Shown here piece by piece: positions 58,282 through 64,000 of a stretch of 64,000 bases of DNA. The stretch is from Streptomyces sp. Z26. GTDB lineage: Bacteria; Actinomycetota; Actinomycetes; Streptomycetales; Streptomycetaceae. The position numbers were made by a program, and so were the translations under genes. The first letter of the stretch is position 1, and each line of letters opens with the position of its first letter. Under the pieces are notes generated by a model, which saw only the letters and a list, made by a program, of their open reading frames with translations, was not told the DNA's origin and made no database searches. The stretch covers positions 124,001 through 188,000 of the forward strand of contig NZ_RCHV01000002.1 in the NCBI RefSeq assembly GCF_003665095.1, given 5' to 3'.

Positions 58282-60317
58282 GGGTGTGCGACACCGTGGA
58301 GTCCGGGGCCGTGGTCCCCGGTGGCGGCCCGGCGCACGGCGCGGACCGCGACGCGGACGAGGCGGCGCTGGTCCTGCGCGTGCTGGACGCGCTGCTGCGG
58401 GAGGACGTGGCGGGGCTGCGCACCCGCGGCACGGTGGTGGAGCGGCCGGACGGGCGGTGGCTGCGCCTCGCGGACGACGCGGCACGGGGCGGAACGACGC
58501 CGGCCGGGGCGGTACGTGGGCGGACCGCGCCCGAGCGGGCCGTGCCGGGACGAGGCGTGCCGGGACGAGCCGTGCCGGGACGAGGCGTGCCGGGGCAGGC
58601 GGTACGCGAGCAGGCCGTACGCGACGGGGCCGACGCCCCTCCCCCGCTGCTGCTGCCGGTCACCGACGACGGCTTCCAGTGCGCGCTGCGCGCCCGGCTG
58701 CCGCTGCTGCTGCGCGAGCCGGACGGCGTACGGCTCACCACGTGCGGTGCCGTGCTCGCCGCCCTGGCCGCCTACGCGGACCCCGCCGACCGCGGCGGCT
58801 TCGACGCGTTCGCCGCCGAGTGCGGGCAGACGCTGGACACGACGCGGCTGCACACCGCCACGTGGCGGGAGACGGCCGACCGGCTCACCGCGCGCCACGG
58901 CCCCGACCCGGCGCGCTGGACGGGCCTCGTCGGGTCCCTCGCGTACGACGCCCTCGCCGCCCGCCACGACCACCCCGTCTACCCGACGGCCCGCGGTCGC
59001 GCGGGCCTCAGCGCCCGCCGACTCACCGCGTACGCGCCGGAGTTCGCGCCGCGTTTCGCGCTCCGCTGGCTCAGCCTGCCGCGTACGGCGCTGACCGTAC
59101 GGGGTGGCGTCGACGACCTCCCTGGCTGGTGGCCCGGCGACGCGGGCACCGGTCGACTGGCCTTCCCCGTACACCCGTTGACCCCGGACGGGCCGCTGCG
59201 GGACGCCCTGCGCGCCGCCGGGCTCGACGCGGACACCGCGCTGCGCACGGCCCGGCCAGCCCGCGAGGCGGCGGAGTCGGGCGACCCGTACGGCCCGCCG
59301 CCGTACCCGCTCGGCACGCCGACGCTCTCCATGCGGACCGTCGCCCTCGCGGACGACCCCCGCACGCACCTCAAGCTGCCGCTGCCGACCGCCACCCTCG
59401 GGCTGCGCAACCGCCGCACCGTCAAGCCCGGCACCCTCACCGACGGCGCCGCGTGCCAGCGGCTGCTGGAGGAGGTCGTACGGCGCGAGCCGCGCTTCCG
59501 GGAGAGCGTGCTGCTCGCCGACGAGACCTGTTACGCGCACGCCGGGCACGAGCTGCTGGCGTTCCTCCGCCGCCGCTACCCGGCGGGGCTCGACGACGCG
59601 CTCGTCGTCCCGCTGGCCGCGCTCCTCGCGCCCGCCCCGGACGGGCGGCTCGTCGTCGACCACCTCGCGGACCGCCACTACGGCGGCGACCCGGTCGCGC
59701 TCCTCGACGCCGTGCTCGTACCGCTCCTGGACTGGCAGGCCACGCTGTTCGGCTACGGGGTCGCGCTGGAGTCCCACCAGCAGAACGTCTCCCTCGTCCT
59801 GGACCGGCCCGACCGTACGCCCCGGCCGGACGGGACACCGCCCCCTACCGAACCCCCGCCGCGCGTACGCCTGTTGTTCAAGGACAACGACGGCCCGCGC
59901 GTCCACACCGCCCGCCTGCGCGGCGCGCTCGGGCCGGGCGCGGACGCGCTCGCCGCCGCGTTCGACGACGCGCGGATCACCGTGGACGGCGACGGCCCCG
60001 TCGCGGACCTCTTCACCACCGTCACCGTGCACCTGTGCGCGGGCGCGTACGCGTACGGGCTGGCCCGCCACGGCCGCGCCCCCCTCGGCACGCTGCTGGC
60101 ACTCGTACGCGACCGGCTGGGCGAGGCCGCCGAACGCCTCGGCACCGCCCCCGGCGAGCCCGGCGCCGTCCTCCGCGCGCGCGTCCTGGACGCCGACCGG
60201 CTGCCCGTGAAGGCGATGGTCACCGCGGGCACGCTGCTCAGCAAGGAGCGGTCCGGCGCGGCCGACGTCAACAAGCACTACGTCAGCGGCCCCAACTACC
60301 TCCGTACGGGAGCGTGA
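58278..60317 (+). CDS. IucA/IucC NIS synthetase 1 (PvsB-like)
   Basis: 679 residues. NIS-synthetase family: TPTLSMRTVALADDPRTHLKLPLPTATLGLRNRRTVKPGTLTD, ATLFGYGVALESHQQNVSLVLD (the E-x-H-x-Q-N core, about 490-505), and C-terminal FhuF-like-family segment LPVKAMVTAGTLLSKERSG. The usual HPWQ triad is degenerate (VHPLTPDG, about 297). An 89-118 segment of six 5-residue repeats is inserted near the N-terminus. It joins a carboxylate to an amine or hydroxyl through an adenylate; position two in a pvsA-B-D-E-like order suggests the 2-oxoglutarate-type reaction. Start and stop overlap the neighbouring genes by 4 bp. Confidence 0.88.
   Translation: MRVCDTVESGAVVPGGGPAHGADRDADEAALVLRVLDALLREDVAGLRTRGTVVERPDGRWLRLADDAARGGTTPAGAVRGRTAPERAVPGRGVPGRAVPGRGVPGQAVREQAVRDGADAPPPLLLPVTDDGFQCALRARLPLLLREPDGVRLTTCGAVLAALAAYADPADRGGFDAFAAECGQTLDTTRLHTATWRETADRLTARHGPDPARWTGLVGSLAYDALAARHDHPVYPTARGRAGLSARRLTAYAPEFAPRFALRWLSLPRTALTVRGGVDDLPGWWPGDAGTGRLAFPVHPLTPDGPLRDALRAAGLDADTALRTARPAREAAESGDPYGPPPYPLGTPTLSMRTVALADDPRTHLKLPLPTATLGLRNRRTVKPGTLTDGAACQRLLEEVVRREPRFRESVLLADETCYAHAGHELLAFLRRRYPAGLDDALVVPLAALLAPAPDGRLVVDHLADRHYGGDPVALLDAVLVPLLDWQATLFGYGVALESHQQNVSLVLDRPDRTPRPDGTPPPTEPPPRVRLLFKDNDGPRVHTARLRGALGPGADALAAAFDDARITVDGDGPVADLFTTVTVHLCAGAYAYGLARHGRAPLGTLLALVRDRLGEAAERLGTAPGEPGAVLRARVLDADRLPVKAMVTAGTLLSKERSGAADVNKHYVSGPNYLRTGA
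58542..58631 (+). repeat. Six 15-bp tandem units in NIS synthetase 1
   Basis: Units of 15 bp (first three GTGCCGGGACGAG plus GC or CC) encode Val-Pro-Gly-Arg/Gln-Gly/Ala then Val-Arg-x-x-Ala variants, residues 89-118. The frame is kept, and the unit count could vary between strains. It sits between conserved blocks of the IucA/IucC fold and is likely a surface loop. Confidence 0.9.
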
Positions 60318-62224
60318 GCCGCGTGACCACCGCCGCCTCCCGCACGCGTGCCCACACCGCGCCCGGCTCCCCCGGCCCGTACCCGCCGCGCGCCGCCGCC
60401 GCGCCGCCACGGCCCGGCGCGTACGGCCCGTCGGCCGCGCCCGCCGGGCCGCCCGGCGCCGACGAGGCCGTCGCGCACACCCTCCTCAACTGTCTGCTGC
60501 GCGAGGTCTGCGGACCGGACGGGCAGGCCACCGTGCACGGCGGGCACCTGCTGCTCCGGCTCCCGCACCGCGGCGTGCTGCTGCGCGTCGCGGTGCGCCG
60601 CACGTCGCTGCTGGGCGCCCACCGCTTCACCGGTCCCGTCGCGGAACGGCGCGGCGAAGGCTGGACGGAGCCGGGCTGGCGCCGCCTCGCGGAGCTGACC
60701 CGCGCCGAACTGTCGCTCCGTACGGGCGTGGAGAACGACGAGTTCACCGAGCAGGTCGCCGCCAGCCACGCGGGCACGGCCGCCGCGCTGGCCCACGCCG
60801 CGCACACGCCCGGAGGCCCTGGGCAGGGCCCGGCGGCCGACCCGCTCACCACGTACCTGCGGTCCGAGCAGGCGCTCCCCCTCGGCCACCGCTTCCACCC
60901 CGCGCCCAAGGCGCGCGGCGGGCGCGACGCCGACTGGGCCGCGTACGCGCCGGAGGCCGGGGCCGCCTTCCCGCTGCGCCGACTCGCCGTGCGCCGCCAC
61001 CTGGTGGCCGAGGACACCGCCGCTCCGGGCGCCGCCGCGCCCCTCGACCGGGCGCGGCCCGTACCGGACGGCTACCGGTCGCTGCCCGCGCACCCGTGGC
61101 AGTACGCGCTGCTGTCCGGCCACCCGTTGCTGCGCGCCGCCCTGGACCGGGGCGACGTCCTCGACCTCGGCCCGTACGGCCCGGTGTGCACACCGACCGC
61201 GTCGGTGCGGACGCTGCACGACGGGGAGTCGTTCCTCAAGTTCAGCCTGAACGTGCGGATCACCAACTGCCTGCGGAAGAACTCCCGTTACGAGCTGGCG
61301 GGCGCCGTCGCCCTCACCCGGCTGCTCCGGCCGGCGCTCGCCGACCTGGCCGCGCGGTTCCCCGGCGCGGCGGTGCTGCGCGAACCCGCGTACCGGGGCA
61401 TGGCGCTGCCCGGCGCCGACGGCGAACCGGACCGGGCCCTGCTGGAGGGCTTCGGGGTCATCGTGCGCGAGGGGCTGACCGGCCATGTCCCGGCGGGCGC
61501 GACGCCGTTGCTGGCCGCCGCCGTCGCGGACGAGTACCCGACGGGCCCCTGGCACGTGTCGCGGCTGCTCGCCGGTACGGGCCCGGACGCGGCGCTGGAG
61601 TGGTGGAGCGCGTACCTGCGGCTGCTCGTACCGCCCGTCCTCGCCGCCTACTTCGACCACGGCCTGGTGCTGGAGCCGCACCTCCAGAACGTGCTCGTGT
61701 GCGTCGACCCCGACGGCATGCCCGTACGGGTCCTGCTGCGCGACCTGGAGGGCGCCAAGCTGCTGCCCGAACACCACGCCGACGCGCTCGCCGGGCTGCC
61801 CCCGGAGGTCGCGGGGCCGCTGACGTACGACGCGCGGCGCGGCTGGGACCGGCTCGTCTACTGCCTGCTCGTCAACCACGTCGCGGACCTGCTCGCCGCC
61901 GTCGCGGACCTGCACCCGCGGCTGGAGGGCGCCCTGTGGGCGCGGGTCGGCGACACCCTCCGCGCGTACGCCGCCGAGCACGGCTGCCCGCCGAGGCTGC
62001 GCGCCCTGCTGGCGGGCGTGCCGCTGCCCGCCAAGGCGAACCTGCTCACGCGCTGGGCGCGGGCCGCCGACCGGGAGGCGGGGTACGTACGGCTGCCCTC
62101 GCCGCTCGCCGGGCGGGCGGCGCGGGAGGCGGGCACCGGCACGGGCGGGGAGACGTACGACGGCACGGACACCCACGGCACCGGCACCGGCACCACCGAC
62201 GACCCCACCAGGACGCCCCGATGA
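60314..62224 (+). CDS. IucA/IucC NIS synthetase 2 (PvsD-like)
   Basis: 636 residues from GTG 60314 (alternative GTG 60323); overlap of 4 bp at both ends. The active-site pattern is complete: SLPAHPWQYALL (HPWQ, about 257), TASVRTLHDGESFLKFSLNVRITNCLRKNSRYEL (about 295-328), VLEPHLQNVLVCV (about 453) and PAKANLLTRW. This matches the citrate-activating type of NIS synthetase (PvsD, which esterifies citrate with serine). The N-terminal 45 residues are low-complexity Pro/Ala and may be disordered. Confidence 0.9.
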   Translation: MSRVTTAASRTRAHTAPGSPGPYPPRAAAAPPRPGAYGPSAAPAGPPGADEAVAHTLLNCLLREVCGPDGQATVHGGHLLLRLPHRGVLLRVAVRRTSLLGAHRFTGPVAERRGEGWTEPGWRRLAELTRAELSLRTGVENDEFTEQVAASHAGTAAALAHAAHTPGGPGQGPAADPLTTYLRSEQALPLGHRFHPAPKARGGRDADWAAYAPEAGAAFPLRRLAVRRHLVAEDTAAPGAAAPLDRARPVPDGYRSLPAHPWQYALLSGHPLLRAALDRGDVLDLGPYGPVCTPTASVRTLHDGESFLKFSLNVRITNCLRKNSRYELAGAVALTRLLRPALADLAARFPGAAVLREPAYRGMALPGADGEPDRALLEGFGVIVREGLTGHVPAGATPLLAAAVADEYPTGPWHVSRLLAGTGPDAALEWWSAYLRLLVPPVLAAYFDHGLVLEPHLQNVLVCVDPDGMPVRVLLRDLEGAKLLPEHHADALAGLPPEVAGPLTYDARRGWDRLVYCLLVNHVADLLAAVADLHPRLEGALWARVGDTLRAYAAEHGCPPRLRALLAGVPLPAKANLLTRWARAADREAGYVRLPSPLAGRAAREAGTGTGGETYDGTDTHGTGTGTTDDPTRTPR

Positions 62225-63501
62225 ACGCCCCGACACCCGGCACGACCCCCGCCCCCGCCGTCCCGGCGGCCGTCCGCGACCGCGTCCACGCCCTCGACCC
62301 GGACCAGCTCCCCGCCTACCTCTACGACAGGACGGCGCTGCGCGCCCACTCGGCGGCCGTACGGGCCGCGCTCCCCGCGCCCGTCGAGTTGTACTACGCG
62401 GCCAAGGCCAACCCGGAGCCGGAGATCCTCGCGGCCCTCGGCACGTACGTGGACGGCTACGAGGTCTCCTCCGGCGGCGAACTCGCCCACGTCGCCGCCG
62501 CCGTGCCCGGCCGCCCGCTCGCCTTCGGCGGCCCCGGCAAGACCCCGGCGGAGATCGCCGCCGGTCTCCGTCTCGGCGTACGGCGCTGGCACGTGGAGAG
62601 CCCGCACGAACTGCGGCTCCTCGCGGACCTCGCCGCCCGCCCGGACGCCGTCGGCTCCACGGAGGACGGCGCGGACGGCGCGGACGACCGTACGGCCCCC
62701 CGCGCCGAGGTGCTGCTACGGGTCAACCTCCCCCAGGCCGACGACGCCCTGACCGGCAGCGCCCTCGCGATGGGCGGCCGACCCTCGCCGTTCGGCCTCG
62801 ACCCCGAGCAGGCGGCGGCGGTCGTACGGCTGCTCACCGACGGCACGCTGCCGCACCTGCGGCTGCGCGGCGTGCACGCCCACCTCGCCAGCGGGCTCGA
62901 CGCGCCACGACTCCTCGCCGTCGCCGCCTCGGTGACCGAGTGGGCCGCCGGGCTGGCGGAGCGGCACGGCGTCCCGCTCGACGAGGTCGTCGTGGGCGGC
63001 GGCATGGCCGTCGACTACGCCGCGCCGGACACCCGCTTCGACTGGGCGGCGTACGGCGCGGGGCTGGCGCGCCTCGCGCGGGCGCACCCCGGGGTGACGC
63101 TCCGCGTCGAGCCGGGGCGGGCGCTCACCGCGTACTGCGGCTGGTACGCCACGGAGGTGCTGGACGTGAAACGCAGCCACGGCGAGGAGTTCGCCGTCGT
63201 CCGTGGCGGCACCCACCACCTGCGGACGCCCGCGACCAAGGGCCACGACCAGCCGTGCGCGGTCCTCCGCTCGCCGCGCCCCTGGCCGCACCCGTGGGAA
63301 CGGCCCACGGCGCGCGGCGAACTGGTCACGATGGCGGGCCAGTTGTGCACCCCGAAGGACGTCCTGGCGCGGCGCGTACCGGCGGCGGGGCTGCGCGCCG
63401 GGGACCGGATCGCGTTCGCGCTGGCGGGGGCGTACGCGTGGAACATCTCGCACCACGACTTCCTGATGCACCCGCGCCCCGGCTTCCACTTCCTGCCGTA
63501 G
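62221..63501 (+). CDS. PLP-dependent decarboxylase of siderophore locus (PvsE-like)
   Basis: 426 residues, fold type III PLP decarboxylase of the diaminopimelate/ornithine decarboxylase family: ELYYAAKANPEPEIL (PLP Lys 62), HLASG (about 220), VVGGGMAVDY, RVEPGRALTAYCGWYATEVLDVK (EPGR, about 297-300), QLCTPKDVLARR (Cys and Asp of the neighbour subunit) and AGAYAWNISHHDFLMHPRP. The last two motifs are typical of siderophore decarboxylases such as PvsE. It probably decarboxylates the serine unit, free or citryl-bound. ATG 62221 overlaps the NIS-2 stop (ATGA). Confidence 0.88.
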   Translation: MNAPTPGTTPAPAVPAAVRDRVHALDPDQLPAYLYDRTALRAHSAAVRAALPAPVELYYAAKANPEPEILAALGTYVDGYEVSSGGELAHVAAAVPGRPLAFGGPGKTPAEIAAGLRLGVRRWHVESPHELRLLADLAARPDAVGSTEDGADGADDRTAPRAEVLLRVNLPQADDALTGSALAMGGRPSPFGLDPEQAAAVVRLLTDGTLPHLRLRGVHAHLASGLDAPRLLAVAASVTEWAAGLAERHGVPLDEVVVGGGMAVDYAAPDTRFDWAAYGAGLARLARAHPGVTLRVEPGRALTAYCGWYATEVLDVKRSHGEEFAVVRGGTHHLRTPATKGHDQPCAVLRSPRPWPHPWERPTARGELVTMAGQLCTPKDVLARRVPAAGLRAGDRIAFALAGAYAWNISHHDFLMHPRPGFHFLP

Positions 63502-63523
63502 CCGCGCCACCTGCTCGCGGCGC

Positions 63524-63553
63524 GGGCACGGGCACGGGCACGGGCACGGGCAC
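63524..63553 (+). repeat. (GGGCAC)5 tandem repeat
   Basis: Five perfect GGGCAC units follow the decarboxylase gene by 22 bp, in the 70-bp convergent gap. A terminator hairpin is not evident; the repeat may be slippage-prone. Confidence 0.85.
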
Positions 63554-63571
63554 GGCGGGAGGCGTACGCCG

Positions 63572-63922
63572 TCAGCGGTGGCCGAGCACGTTCACCACCC
63601 GCCCGTCGGGGTCGCGGACGAAGAAGCGGCGTACGCCCCACTCCTCGTCCCGCAGCGGGTGCACGATCTCCGCGCCGCGCTCCCGCAGCGCCGCGTGGAC
63701 CGCGTCCACGTCGTCCACCTCGACGCTCAGGTCGGGCACGACGGGCGCGGTCAGGTCCCCGTCCGGGAAGAGGCTGAGCTGCGCCGCCGGGGCGGACGGG
63801 GAGGCGAGCGTGGCGATCCAGCCGAGGTCCATGACCTCCGCCAGGCCGAGGGCGCCGTAGAAGTCGCGGCTCACGGCCACGGATCGGGTCGGCAGGTTGG
63901 GTACGACGCGGCGCACGGTCAT
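63572..63922 (-). CDS. VOC family (glyoxalase-like) protein
   Basis: 116 residues, one vicinal-oxygen-chelate domain: MTVRRVVPNLPTRSVAVSRDFYGALGL, then VEVDDVDAVHAALRERGAEIVHPLRDEEWGVRRFFVRDPDGRVVNVL. It is a small metal-binding VOC protein of the kind encoded throughout actinobacteria; function unknown, often a resistance or dioxygenase-like role. Convergent with the siderophore operon and probably not part of it. Confidence 0.88.
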   Translation of the reverse strand: MTVRRVVPNLPTRSVAVSRDFYGALGLAEVMDLGWIATLASPSAPAAQLSLFPDGDLTAPVVPDLSVEVDDVDAVHAALRERGAEIVHPLRDEEWGVRRFFVRDPDGRVVNVLGHR

Positions 63923-64000
63923 CGACGGCCTCCGGTGGGACGGTGCGGTGGGCGGACACCCCCTGTCTACGCCACGGGTACGACAACGGGCCCGCGACGT

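Noticed and set aside
63524..63553. CRISPR or terminator at the end of the siderophore operon
   Set aside because: It is a simple hexamer repeat without spacers, and the units do not form a hairpin.

Overview
The window is a stretch of actinobacterial chromosome, most likely from Streptomyces or a close relative. Signs of this are the very high GC content with G/C at almost every third codon position, many GTG starts, a SigB/SigF-type stress sigma factor, a mycothiol/DinB-like TIGR03086 protein, DUF574-type methyltransferases, DmdR/IdeR-type iron-box spacing, a rare TTA (bldA-type) codon, and short Cys-containing leader peptides typical of Streptomyces sulfur genes. I saw no tRNA, rRNA, CRISPR array, insertion sequence or prophage gene.

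Layout. 1-2.7 kb: the start of a trans-sulfuration PLP enzyme, divergent from an Lrp/AsnC regulator, then a DUF885 protein. 2.7-7.1 kb: sbcD-sbcC DNA-end processing. 7.1-19 kb: small housekeeping and regulatory genes (YigZ, CoA-binding protein, XRE-cupin regulator and EamA exporter, two left-handed beta-helix proteins, spermidine-synthase-like protein, Pro/Gln-rich membrane protein, thioesterase, LysR, TVP38, AraC, nucleotidyltransferase). 19.3-25.5 kb: uppP, a TetR-led three-gene operon with a palindromic operator, a DMT transporter with an upstream mini-ORF, and a sigma factor. 25.8-36.8 kb: oxidoreductase, lipoprotein, ung, two SDRs, a HipA-like kinase/DUF3037 pair, S9 peptidase, Rieske protein and a LysR/EamA pair. 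36.9-47.6 kb: a two-subunit molybdenum hydroxylase, an in-frame PucR-like regulator/methyltransferase fusion with a second methyltransferase, a PRC-DUF2382 stress protein, a PEBP-SRPBCC fusion divergent from a GntR regulator, and a SRPBCC protein.

47.7-54.2 kb is a sulfur-scavenging island. It holds an Ecm4-like GST, a DszC/SfnB-like acyl-CoA-dehydrogenase-fold enzyme, two luciferase-like monooxygenases and an FMN reductase. Three leader peptides sharing an Arg-X-His-Ile/Val-Asp core stand one in front of each transcription unit, two of them followed by perfect hairpins. This suggests ribosome-mediated control by cysteine or sulfur supply.

56.1-63.5 kb is an iron island. An fhuF-like ferric reductase gene faces a four-gene operon (ATP-grasp ligase, two IucA/IucC NIS synthetases, PLP decarboxylase) across an iron-box-like site. 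All four genes overlap by 4 bp. The set matches pvsA, pvsB, pvsD and pvsE of vibrioferrin biosynthesis, but has no exporter gene and has a TTA codon as codon 3 of its first gene. This vibrioferrin-like, possibly bldA-dependent siderophore locus and the triple leader-peptide sulfur locus are the most interesting systems here.
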